Assembly: GCA_024402495.1 (NCBI GenBank)
Contig: JAKSTR010000010.1
Coordinates: forward strand, 1 to 48,320
Direction: 5' to 3'
DNA: 48,320 nt
From: Treponemataceae bacterium
GTDB taxonomy: Bacteria; Spirochaetota; Spirochaetia; Treponematales; Treponemataceae
Shown: piece after piece, positions 1 through 7,861 of the stretch
Layout of the letters: every line of letters starts with the position of its first letter
Numbering within the stretch: the first letter of the stretch is position 1
Program-made: the position numbers and the translations under genes
The notes under the pieces: model-generated
The model's input: only the letters and a program-made list of their open reading frames with translations
What the model was told of the DNA's origin: nothing
The model's database searches: none

Positions 1-176
1 TTTAAATCACGGTGATTTAAAGCGACGAAGAGTCTTTTTCATTTAAATCACGGTGATTTAAACCAAAAAGTTCTTTTTTCCATTTAAATCATGGTGATTT
101 AAAGCAAAAAAAATTTTTTTTAAATCAGCGTGATTTAAAGCATTCTCAAAAAGCATTTAAATCACGCTGATTTTTC
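1..176. repeat. Tandem array of five ~21-bp palindromes
   Basis: Five copies lie at 1-21, 42-62, 83-103, 119-139 and 156-176. The first two are perfect dyads: arms TTTAAATCAC and GTGATTTAAA around a central G. The third has one change (T at 92). The fourth and fifth have GCG or CGC at the centre instead of CGG, and the fifth has a decayed right arm. Start-to-start distances are 41, 41, 36 and 37 bp, so the spacers are only 15-20 bp and low in complexity. The array touches the window edge and may continue to the left. It lies about 80 bp upstream of the promoter of the TetR-type gene. Possible roles are a multi-site operator, a replication or partition site, or a structural repeat. No known binding motif was recognised. 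Confidence 0.8.
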
Positions 177-252
177 TTCCTTTTGGGGCGGCGGGATTTT
201 GTTTTGTAAATATCAAAACAGCCGTGTTCGGGCTTTCTTTGTGCAAAAATCG

Positions 253-281
253 TTTACTAACGGTACTTAATAAATTATAAT
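253..281 (+). promoter_or_regulatory. Promoter of the TetR-type gene
   Basis: TTTACT (253-258) and TATAAT (276-281) are separated by 17 bp, a near-ideal housekeeping sigma promoter. The transcript would start near 288, inside the dyad at 286-308. Confidence 0.6.
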
Positions 282-285
282 TTAA

Positions 286-308
286 CCCGTATTAACACAA
301 ATTACGGG
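286..308. promoter_or_regulatory. Candidate autoregulatory operator
   Basis: The inverted repeat CCCGTA (286-291) and TACGGG (303-308) has an 11-bp centre and sits at the predicted transcription start, just before the TetR-type gene. Autorepressing TetR regulators commonly bind dyads in this position. The link to this regulator is inference. Confidence 0.4.
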
Positions 309-315
309 AACAGAG

Positions 316-921
316 ATGCCTACTACACCAAAAATTGGAAAAGATAAAATACTTGAAGCCGCCTTGCAAATGGTTATTGAAGAAGGCAAAGATTCTATAA
401 ACATAAAAAGCCTTGCCGCATACCTTGGCTGTTCTACCCAGCCTATTTCGTGGCATTTTGGCGGCATGGAACAGCTGCGGCAGGAACTTTCCAGGGCGGC
501 AGTTGATTTTGTTGCCAGAAAACTCACTTCCGCTTTTGACGATAAAAAGTATATTTTTGGACATCTTGGGCTTATGATTATTGACCTATCCTTTGACATG
601 CCCAATCTGATGGAATTTTTTATTTACGACGATTACTGCAAGCAGAAAACCCTTTTAAGCTGCGAATACGAAAAAAGCCCCAATCTGATGAAAGTTGCAG
701 AATACATTTCCGCAGACATTAACCTTGAAATTGAAAAAAGCAAGGAATATGTACTTAATATGTATATTTTTACAGTCGGTCTGGTTCAGCTTATCATCAG
801 CCGCAACTTTTGCGGAAGCAAGCAGCACGCCCAAAAAATGCTTTGCAACGCGGCTTTTAACAATCTGCGCGGGCTTGGCTTTGATACTTCTGCCTATAAA
901 GACACTGTGCTGAACTGCTAG
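316..921 (+). CDS. TetR-family transcriptional regulator
   Basis: 201 aa, a normal length for the family. Residues ~5-55 form a TetR_N-type DNA-binding domain: a first helix (KILEAALQMVIEEG), then the helix-turn-helix region IKSLAAYLGCSTQPISWHF, where TetR proteins usually have a TxxxLYxHF-like recognition helix. The remaining ~140 residues are the variable ligand-binding and dimer part. They contain many aromatic residues and cysteines and give no clue to the ligand. The ATG at 316 follows a weak purine-rich stretch. The gene stands alone, with its own promoter and a dyad at the transcription start, so autoregulation is likely. The target may be the gene upstream of the window, the sensor gene downstream, or the palindrome array. 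Confidence 0.85.
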   Translation: MPTTPKIGKDKILEAALQMVIEEGKDSINIKSLAAYLGCSTQPISWHFGGMEQLRQELSRAAVDFVARKLTSAFDDKKYIFGHLGLMIIDLSFDMPNLMEFFIYDDYCKQKTLLSCEYEKSPNLMKVAEYISADINLEIEKSKEYVLNMYIFTVGLVQLIISRNFCGSKQHAQKMLCNAAFNNLRGLGFDTSAYKDTVLNC

Positions 922-1006
922 CAGGCATGGCAGAACGGCAGAATTGAAGTGCAAAACTTTTTTTGTATTTATATATAGAATTTTTTTTCCATTTCAATGA
1001 AAACCG

Positions 1007-1015
1007 TGTTATAAT
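1007..1015 (+). promoter_or_regulatory. Extended -10 promoter of the large sensor gene
   Basis: TGTTATAAT (1007-1015) is an extended -10 element, with only a T-rich stretch at the -35 position. The ATG at 1030 begins 14 bp after it, so the leader would be only about 8 nt and has no clear ribosome binding site. Confidence 0.5.
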
Positions 1016-1029
1016 TCAGCAATAGCGTT

Positions 1030-4000
1030 ATGAAATCCCGGTATGTAAAAATAAGCATTTTGATATTCGCAATTCTGGCTATCCTTCAGATAGTGCCTTT
1101 TTTTATATGGCGAATTTCTAATTTTGGCTTGAAATTTGAAAAAAAGCAGCAGTATTCATCAACAATAAAGGCTGCCTATGTTTCTCAGCCGCCATACAGC
1201 TACAAAGAAAACAATAAAACAACCGGCTATAATATAGAAGTTTTAAAAGAACTTGCGGAACGCTTGCAGTGCAATATCACTTTTGAGCCGGTTCCGCTGG
1301 AAAAAGCCCTTAAAGGTCTTAACGGTTCTTACGACATTGTAGCCGGCATCAGTTCCGGCACTCCGGATGCAGAAAATTATCTTTTTACAAGCCCCATTGA
1401 AAGCGATTTTTACGTTGCCTGCGGCAAGGTGGTGAACAGTTACCGCATTACAGGCTGGTCCAGCAAGGTTTTTGCCGTTGTAAAAGGCGATCCGGTTTTA
1501 AGTAAGCTGAATTCCATGGGGCTTGATAACCAGCTGGTTTATTTTGAAACCTATGGCGAAACCCTGCGCGCCGTTGCCAACGGTTTGTGCGATATGGCAA
1601 TTGTGCCGGAACGCACGGCAAAGTCTTTAACTAATACGCCTGCATTAAAAAACATTCAAATATCAAGTGAACCTGTTGAAGAAGTTGCCTATTCTTTTGC
1701 CTGTTCTAAAAACAACAGGGAATTAGCCCAGCTGCTTGATCTGGCGCTTGTTGCCACAGACAACGACGGTACTTTGGGAAAAATCTTTTCGCGCTGGATG
1801 GGTAAAAACAGGCACTGGTATTCCGGCGGTTCTTACCGTGTTTTTGCGCTGTTTAATTTCTGGGTGTTGCTGAGTTTTTCTGCAATTGCCGTTTTAATAG
1901 CCCTTGTTGTAGAAGCCGCTTTCCACCGCAAAAATCAGGCTAAAATAGCCCTTAAAAATTCGCAGATTCAAAAAATAAAGGAAGAAAACAGCATCGCCCT
2001 TGAACAGATGGGCAAGGCAATCTGCTATTTTGATCTTGCTTTGGGCATTTTCCGTTTTCCGGAAAGTCTGGCAAAAAAACTGGATATAAAAGAAGTGCTT
2101 CTGGATGCGCCGGAAAGCATTTACAAATTGATGAATCCGGTTTTTGATGCCGAAACGCAGAAAAGATTCCGCCAGTTTCTGGAAAGCATTTATGCCGGCG
2201 AAAAAACTGGCAGCGGCGAGTTCTTTATAAACAACAACGCCCATTTGCAGAATGTAAAATCCATTTGGGTTCACCTTTCCTTTGTAAATATTTTTGAAAA
2301 TTCGGTGCCGGTTAGGGCAATTGTTACAATTGAAAACGTTACCGAACAGCACATGCAGAGCGTTATTTACGAACGTTTTAAAAAGACAACGATGGCACGT
2401 GCCATGCGGCAGGAAAGCTGTTACTGCATTATTGACCTTACCAGCGACAAAATTGAATCTTTGCGGTGCTATTTAATAGAAGATAATTTCGATTTGTCAG
2501 CAATGCACGCCAATGATTTGCGCACTTTGCTTGCGCCGCTGGATTTGGAAAATTCAAGTCATAAAAAAATTGCAGACATGGATATTTCTAAAAATCTGCT
2601 TGATAACTTTGCAAGCCACAAATACGACTATTACGATATTTATCACGGTCATTTTCCGAACGGCGAACCTTTGTGGGTGCAAATGACCGTGCAGCTTTTG
2701 CAGGATACTTTTGACAACCACACGATTGCTTTTATTGAATTTTTTGACATTACCCTGCAAAAAGAAAAAGAAATGAGCCTTTTGAATATGGCTGAAAAAG
2801 ACAGTCTGACCGGGCTTTTAAATCGCGGGGCTGCAACCCAGCATATCGGGCGTTCTCTGGACGTGCTTACTGGCAGCGCGGCTTTTGCCCTGCTGGATAT
2901 GGACGGCTTGAAGCAGATTAACGACCGCTGGGGTCATGACGAAGGCGACCGCATGATAAAAACTTTTGCCGGCTGTATATCCGAGCATTTTAAGGAAGGC
3001 ATTTGCGGGCGTATCGGCGGCGACGAGTTTTTAGTATATCTTCCGCTTGAAGCCAATACCGAACCTTTGACCAATATTTTTGATTCTTTTATAAAACGCC
3101 TTAACAGCAATATTATTGGCAATAGCAGCAGCAAGCGTCTTGGCGGCAGTATCGGCATTACAATTGCCGGCAATACTTTGCACGATTTGGACGCTTTGTA
3201 CAAACAGGCAGACCTTGCACTTTATAAAGCCAAAACTACCGGCAAGAACAATTACTATTTTTACAATCCTTCCCTTGAACATAATTCTTCTGAAGAAAAC
3301 AGGCAGATACAGGCTTTGCCAAAAAGCCTGAACGAACGCAACGGAAGCGTTTTTGTAGGCAACGAGCTGATGACCGAACCTTTTATGGGCTTGCAGTGGC
3401 TTATACAAAACCGCACGATTTTCTGTGCCGAAGAATTGATGCTGGAAAGCGACGACGATGTTTTTATTGTTTACAATCAGGAAACTTACGACATTGTAGA
3501 TTTCAAAATGAAGAATGAAGAAAAGTGCCGTAAGATTTGGGGCGACTGGCACGGCAAAAAGTGCTATCAGGTTTTGCACCAGCGCAATACGCCTTGCCCA
3601 AACTGCAAAGACCCGACCCGTTGCGAAGACTATTTTATTGAACATTTGCAGAATGAAATTACCGGTCGCGAATATCTGGTAAAAGGCCGCCGCCTTGCAA
3701 AGGAAGACGGAAACCTTGAAATGCAGGTTCTTACTGATATTTCTAGCCGGGGCAACCTGATAGAAAAATACCAGCAGAGCATAGAAGAACGCAATTTGTT
3801 TATGCGCTGCATGTCGCCGGGTTTTGCCCAGACGGAAAACGTTACTTCGTCTTCCCTGCAAAAGATTTTGGGTCTGGTCTGCGACTTTTTTGATGCTGAC
3901 GGCGGTATGGTCTTTACCTTTGAAGGTGATATGGGAATTGTAGACTATGTTAATCCGAAAGCCCAAAATCAGCATAAAAATGATGTCAATTTAATAGAAG

Positions 4001-5670
4001 AAAATATGGTTTTTCAATCGCGGGACGGCAAAATGCGCATACCTTATGCCATTTTGGATGCGATAAACGAAAAAATAACCAGCGATTCTATTATTTATGT
4101 TAAAAACGATGAAGAAATAAAGCAGCAGATGCCGGGGCTTTATGCCTTTTATAGCGCTAACAAAATTGATTCGGTTTGCATTTTGCCGATTATGAGCGGC
4201 GATAAACCGCTTGGTCTTGTTTCGCTTAAAAACATGAAGAATAACTTAAGCAGCCTGCCGGTTCTGGTAAGCCTTGCTACTGCAATCCGCGCCCAGATTA
4301 GGCGCAATGTGCTTGCCCTGCAAAACGAAGCCAGCGCCTATTACGATACTTTGACCGGATATTTGAATTTTGAAGGTTTCAAAAAAGAAGCAAAGCGCAT
4401 TTTGCAGACTGCAAAGCCAAACGAATATTTGCTTGTTTACAGCGATACGCGCAATTTTAAGTATATTAATGATGTTTTCGGTTTTGACGTAGGCGACGAC
4501 TTGCTGCGCCATGCCGCCGATTTTATTTCGCAGAATATGCAGAACGGCGAAACTTTCTGCCGCGTAAGTGCTGATATTTTCTGCGCTTTAAAGCGTTTTT
4601 CTAGCCAGCAGGCAAACCAGCTTGAATTTGAAAACTACGAAAAAAATCTTTTCAGGTTTTTTGACCGCCAGAATGAACAGTATATGCCGGAAGTTTCTGT
4701 CGGCGCGGTGCTGATTGACGATACTATAATGCCGCTTGAACAGATTATTAACTGCGCAAACGTGGCTTTAAGTATCAGCCGCGAAAAACAGGGCAGTTCG
4801 ATTACGTTCTTTACGGAAGAAATGCGCCGGCAAAAAGACCGCAGCCTTCATCTGGAAACCCAGATTGAACAGGCGCTGCAGCAGGGCGAAATTGATTTAT
4901 ATTTTCAGCCTGTTGCCCAGCTTTTGCAGACAGAAGACGGCTTGGAAAACATTGTCGATTTGAAAAATGTACTTACGGCAAAAAACAAGGCGGGCAGGGT
5001 AATGGTTGAAGCCATTGCCAGCTGGTGCCGGTCGGGCGAAGTTTTTTCCGAAGCAAAAGAATTTATACCGATTTTTGAACGCAGCGGCAAAATTGTAGAC
5101 CTTGACCGCCATATTTTTAGGAATGTCTGCCGTTTTATTAAGCTTGTAAGAGAAAATTACGGCACAGAACTGCAAGTTTGCGTAAATACTTCAATTGTTT
5201 CTATGCTGAAAAATAGTTTTGTTGAAGATTATGCCGCAATTTGCGACCAGTTTGATGTAAAGCGCGACCAGATTATAATTGAATTCCGCGAAGTTCTGGA
5301 AAAAGATTCTGATAAACTTGCCAGCGTAATTGAAGCGCTGAACAAATGCGGATTTTTGTGTTCTCTGGCAAACTTTGGTGGAAAATGCTCAATATCTGCA
5401 AGTTTTCAGTGCTTTCCGCTTGCCATGTTCAAGCTTGACAAAGACTTGGTTAAAAATGTTGTCAACGCACAGAACCAGCACACAATTCTTAAAAACGCTT
5501 TTGAGATGGCAAAGGTTTTTGCAATCCAAACCGGTATTAAGGGCGTTGACACGAAAGAACAGTTATCGCTTTTGTCTCTTTGTAAATGCGACTGCATACA
5601 GGGCGCAATTTTTGCAAAATCAATGGCACAGGGCGACTTTTTGCAGTGGCTTAGCGCACAGATAAATTAA
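1030..5670 (+). CDS. Multidomain membrane sensor with SBP, PAS/GAF-like, GGDEF and degenerate EAL domains
   Basis: 1546 aa. An N-terminal membrane segment (~7-27) is followed by a periplasmic solute-binding domain of the SBP_bac_3 type (~45-255, with SQPPYSYKENNKTTGYNIEV typical of it), then a second membrane segment (~270-295). The cytoplasmic part holds PAS-like regions, then a GGDEF domain (DSLTG at ~591, intact GGDEF at 663-667), a PAS-like region with clustered cysteines (CYQVLHQRNTPCPNC, ~845-860), a probable GAF domain (~935-1095), a second GGDEF domain (DTLTG at 1106) whose motif is SADIF (1180-1184), and a C-terminal EAL-like domain (~1280-1546). In the EAL domain the paired metal-binding Asp residues (DDFG) are AN (1447-1448), and EGVET reads KGVDT. 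The expected activity is c-di-GMP synthesis by the first GGDEF, controlled by an amino-acid-like periplasmic ligand. The second GGDEF and the EAL are probably sensory or structural. No RxxD inhibitory site is seen before the first GGDEF. Confidence 0.85.
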   Translation: MKSRYVKISILIFAILAILQIVPFFIWRISNFGLKFEKKQQYSSTIKAAYVSQPPYSYKENNKTTGYNIEVLKELAERLQCNITFEPVPLEKALKGLNGSYDIVAGISSGTPDAENYLFTSPIESDFYVACGKVVNSYRITGWSSKVFAVVKGDPVLSKLNSMGLDNQLVYFETYGETLRAVANGLCDMAIVPERTAKSLTNTPALKNIQISSEPVEEVAYSFACSKNNRELAQLLDLALVATDNDGTLGKIFSRWMGKNRHWYSGGSYRVFALFNFWVLLSFSAIAVLIALVVEAAFHRKNQAKIALKNSQIQKIKEENSIALEQMGKAICYFDLALGIFRFPESLAKKLDIKEVLLDAPESIYKLMNPVFDAETQKRFRQFLESIYAGEKTGSGEFFINNNAHLQNVKSIWVHLSFVNIFENSVPVRAIVTIENVTEQHMQSVIYERFKKTTMARAMRQESCYCIIDLTSDKIESLRCYLIEDNFDLSAMHANDLRTLLAPLDLENSSHKKIADMDISKNLLDNFASHKYDYYDIYHGHFPNGEPLWVQMTVQLLQDTFDNHTIAFIEFFDITLQKEKEMSLLNMAEKDSLTGLLNRGAATQHIGRSLDVLTGSAAFALLDMDGLKQINDRWGHDEGDRMIKTFAGCISEHFKEGICGRIGGDEFLVYLPLEANTEPLTNIFDSFIKRLNSNIIGNSSSKRLGGSIGITIAGNTLHDLDALYKQADLALYKAKTTGKNNYYFYNPSLEHNSSEENRQIQALPKSLNERNGSVFVGNELMTEPFMGLQWLIQNRTIFCAEELMLESDDDVFIVYNQETYDIVDFKMKNEEKCRKIWGDWHGKKCYQVLHQRNTPCPNCKDPTRCEDYFIEHLQNEITGREYLVKGRRLAKEDGNLEMQVLTDISSRGNLIEKYQQSIEERNLFMRCMSPGFAQTENVTSSSLQKILGLVCDFFDADGGMVFTFEGDMGIVDYVNPKAQNQHKNDVNLIEENMVFQSRDGKMRIPYAILDAINEKITSDSIIYVKNDEEIKQQMPGLYAFYSANKIDSVCILPIMSGDKPLGLVSLKNMKNNLSSLPVLVSLATAIRAQIRRNVLALQNEASAYYDTLTGYLNFEGFKKEAKRILQTAKPNEYLLVYSDTRNFKYINDVFGFDVGDDLLRHAADFISQNMQNGETFCRVSADIFCALKRFSSQQANQLEFENYEKNLFRFFDRQNEQYMPEVSVGAVLIDDTIMPLEQIINCANVALSISREKQGSSITFFTEEMRRQKDRSLHLETQIEQALQQGEIDLYFQPVAQLLQTEDGLENIVDLKNVLTAKNKAGRVMVEAIASWCRSGEVFSEAKEFIPIFERSGKIVDLDRHIFRNVCRFIKLVRENYGTELQVCVNTSIVSMLKNSFVEDYAAICDQFDVKRDQIIIEFREVLEKDSDKLASVIEALNKCGFLCSLANFGGKCSISASFQCFPLAMFKLDKDLVKNVVNAQNQHTILKNAFEMAKVFAIQTGIKGVDTKEQLSLLSLCKCDCIQGAIFAKSMAQGDFLQWLSAQIN

Positions 5671-5812
5671 AAAAAACGCAAAAAAAAATAAAATTTTTTT
5701 TGCAGTATCGTTTTTTTATACTTTCCCCGTTCTATATTGCTTGTATCAACGGCAGCAAACCGCGATGGTTTGCAAAACTACAACGCTTTGTATAAAAGCA
5801 CAGGGGGAAATT

Positions 5813-6871
5813 ATGAAACACGTTTGTATCGACATTGAAATGGCTGAACTTTCACCAAAACAGCGCCGCTTTTTGCCTTTGCTTAGTCACGAAATTATTC
5901 AGCTCGGTGCTGTAATGCTTGACGAAAATTACAACATTGAAAGCACTTTTTTGGCATTGGTAAAACCCTCTTACTGCTGCATTTCTTCAACAACAACCCA
6001 GCTTACAGGTATTTCCGGCAAAATGCTTGAAGACGCAAAAGATTTTGTAAGCGTTTTCAGCGAATACTGCAACTGGCTTGGTGCGGAAGACGTAAGCACT
6101 TACTGCTGGAGCGAGTCGGACTATAAGCAGATTTGGGACGAAATAAGCGTAAAAGCCCGGCACCGCTACGACCTTTTGGAGCCGTTAAAGACTTTTGTAG
6201 ATTTGCAGAAAACTTTCGGCGATATTTTGCAGGCTAAAAACGCGGTTTCTTTTGATACTGCGCTGCAGCTTTCGCGCTGCCAGTTTGTCGGCAAACGCCA
6301 TACCGCTCTTGCCGATGCGTTTAATGCCGCGCGCATTCTGCGCAAAATTGCAACCAGCAAAAATTTTTCGCCGACATTTGAATTTTTGTATCACGATGTT
6401 GAGCGTTCTTTTGCTTCGCTTTTCAGCAAGGACGGTGTAAACGGCGAAAACTGCATAAAAAATGCCGAATATCTGGCGCAGTTTGCAAATTGCATGCCGC
6501 AGGAACTGGTAAAAAAATATGAAATTGCCCAAAGTTATGCAGAAACTTATGCGGTGCTTGAAGAACATTCAAAAGTGATTGGCAATATTGGCGCTCAGAC
6601 TGACGAAAAAGGCAATCTGCAAAAAGCTTTGTGCCGTTTTTGGGCAGATTGCAAGAATGTTTTTGCCGGTCTTTATAAAAAAGCTACTGCAAAATTTTTG
6701 TGCACGCGGTACGGCATTCCGGTAAAGCAGTGGCTGGATTTTTGCATTAAAATCCGTTCGGCACAGGATTTTGCTTTTTGCAAGCGGAAAGGATATTTGC
6801 GCTTTTTGCAGTTAAAAAGCCGCTTAAACTTTGCGCCGGCATGGTTTGATGATAACAGGGCTGTTAGTTAA
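5813..6871 (+). CDS. DEDDh-type 3'-5' exonuclease domain protein
   Basis: 352 aa from the ATG at 5813, which has a strong AGGGGG ribosome binding site. An upstream in-frame TTG at 5741 lacks one. Residues ~1-180 are an RNase T/DnaQ-type exonuclease fold: motif I CIDIEMAEL (Asp and Glu metal ligands), motif II around YCWSESDYKQIW, and motif III HTALADAFNAARIL with the DEDDh histidine and aspartate. The ~170-residue C-terminal part is alpha-helical in appearance, matches nothing I recognise, and makes the protein longer than oligoribonuclease or RNase T (~180-220 aa). It may act in RNA end trimming or DNA repair. The substrate cannot be read from sequence. Monocistronic, with a hairpin right after the stop codon. 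Confidence 0.8.
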   Translation: MKHVCIDIEMAELSPKQRRFLPLLSHEIIQLGAVMLDENYNIESTFLALVKPSYCCISSTTTQLTGISGKMLEDAKDFVSVFSEYCNWLGAEDVSTYCWSESDYKQIWDEISVKARHRYDLLEPLKTFVDLQKTFGDILQAKNAVSFDTALQLSRCQFVGKRHTALADAFNAARILRKIATSKNFSPTFEFLYHDVERSFASLFSKDGVNGENCIKNAEYLAQFANCMPQELVKKYEIAQSYAETYAVLEEHSKVIGNIGAQTDEKGNLQKALCRFWADCKNVFAGLYKKATAKFLCTRYGIPVKQWLDFCIKIRSAQDFAFCKRKGYLRFLQLKSRLNFAPAWFDDNRAVS

Positions 6872-6897
6872 AAAACCGGTATCTGTGCGCCGGTTTT
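6872..6897 (+). terminator. Hairpin after the exonuclease gene
   Basis: AAAACCGG (6872-6879) pairs with CCGGTTTT (6890-6897) directly after the stop codon. The T-run is part of the stem and short, so termination may be partial. Confidence 0.5.
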
Positions 6898-7228
6898 AGG
6901 GTGGGGCGCTGCTGCTTTGCATATTCAGAAGAATGAATGTTGCAAAAGCGGCGGCGCATTTTTTTTGAAATGCGCAGTTTTTGTAAACCCAGCGTATTTT
7001 TAAAGTTTTGCAACGAGTGTAATGGTGCAAATGCCGCCATTTGTAAAAAACGGCGCCGGATAATTTTATTGCCGGTTTTATAGCAAAAATATTGCAAAAA
7101 TACGCAAAAATTGTTTAGATATTTTTTATGAGCTGCTTTTGCGGCGCGAAAATTTGCTGATTTTCTTCTATTAAATATAGCTTTTTTGTTAATTTTTCAG
7201 TTTTGCGCGCGCGCGTAAGGGGAATAAT
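6898..7228. other. Intergenic region with weak signals
   Basis: About 330 bp without a convincing gene. It holds a second short hairpin-like stretch (CCGG ... CCGG, ~7055-7078), the probable promoter of the next gene, and an alternating GC tract (7205-7215) just before the ribosome binding site. I see no RNA gene. Confidence 0.5.
7154..7181 (+). promoter_or_regulatory. Possible promoter of the DUF5662-like gene
   Basis: TTGCTG (7154-7159) and TATAGC (7176-7181) are separated by 16 bp, about 48 bp before the TTG start codon. Confidence 0.35.
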
Positions 7229-7789
7229 TTGAAACTGACTTCGGCTTTTAAACATTTTTGCACAATTACAAAGCACCGGCACATGGTTATCCGCCATTGC
7301 GCTAAGTGCGGCATTTTCTGGCAGGGGCTTGGTCACGATTTGTCCAAATACACGATGATAGAATTTTTGCCCGGCGCAAAATTCTATCAGGGAACAAGGT
7401 CGCCAAACGAGATGGAACGCGAGACCAATGGTTTTAGCCGGGCGTGGATGCACCACAAAGGCCACAACAAGCACCATTTTGAATACTGGACGGATTACAA
7501 CTGCGTTACAAAACAGGTTGAAGCCGTGCCGATGGACGAAAATTATATAATTGAAATGTTTTGCGACCGCATTGCGGCTTCCAAAGTTTATAACGGCAAA
7601 AAATATACGGACAGCGACACGCTGAATTATTTTTTGCGCGGCAGGGGCAGGCACCTGATGCACGCCCAGACTGCGGCAAAACTGGAATATTTGCTTGATA
7701 TGCTTGCCGAAAAGGGCGAAAAAGAAACTTTCGCTTTTGTGCGTGCACTGCATAAAAGCGGTAAATCCTTGCCGCTGAAAGAATTTTAA
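7229..7789 (+). CDS. DUF5662-like protein
   Basis: 186 aa starting at TTG 7229, chosen because AAGGGGAAT lies 5-12 bases upstream. It resembles the DUF5662 family of small soluble proteins from Firmicutes and phages. Conserved-looking features are GHDLSKYTMIEF and WMHHKGHNKHHFEYW, a His/Asp-rich core that could bind a metal as in HD-type folds, and then a C-terminal helical region. No enzymatic activity is established for the family to my knowledge. The gene stands alone between two transcription units of different direction. There is no signal peptide, so it is cytoplasmic. Confidence 0.65.
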   Translation: MKLTSAFKHFCTITKHRHMVIRHCAKCGIFWQGLGHDLSKYTMIEFLPGAKFYQGTRSPNEMERETNGFSRAWMHHKGHNKHHFEYWTDYNCVTKQVEAVPMDENYIIEMFCDRIAASKVYNGKKYTDSDTLNYFLRGRGRHLMHAQTAAKLEYLLDMLAEKGEKETFAFVRALHKSGKSLPLKEF

Positions 7790-7861
7790 AATATTCCGCG
7801 TTTTGTTTTCTTTTCTGCCGGCAGGTAAAATGCAGAAAATGCCGGCGCAATATAAAGAATT

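Noticed and set aside
1-176. CRISPR array
   Set aside because: Repeats are perfect dyads, spacers are only 15-20 bp, low in complexity and vary in length; no cas gene is in view.
922-1029. Terminator after the TetR-type gene
   Set aside because: I looked for a stem followed by T residues and found none convincing.
5741-5812. Longer N-terminus for the exonuclease (TTG 5741)
   Set aside because: No ribosome binding site there, while ATG 5813 has AGGGGG and starts exactly at the first exonuclease motif.
7205-7215. Alternating GC tract as a Z-DNA element
   Set aside because: Only 11 bp and single; too short to claim a function.
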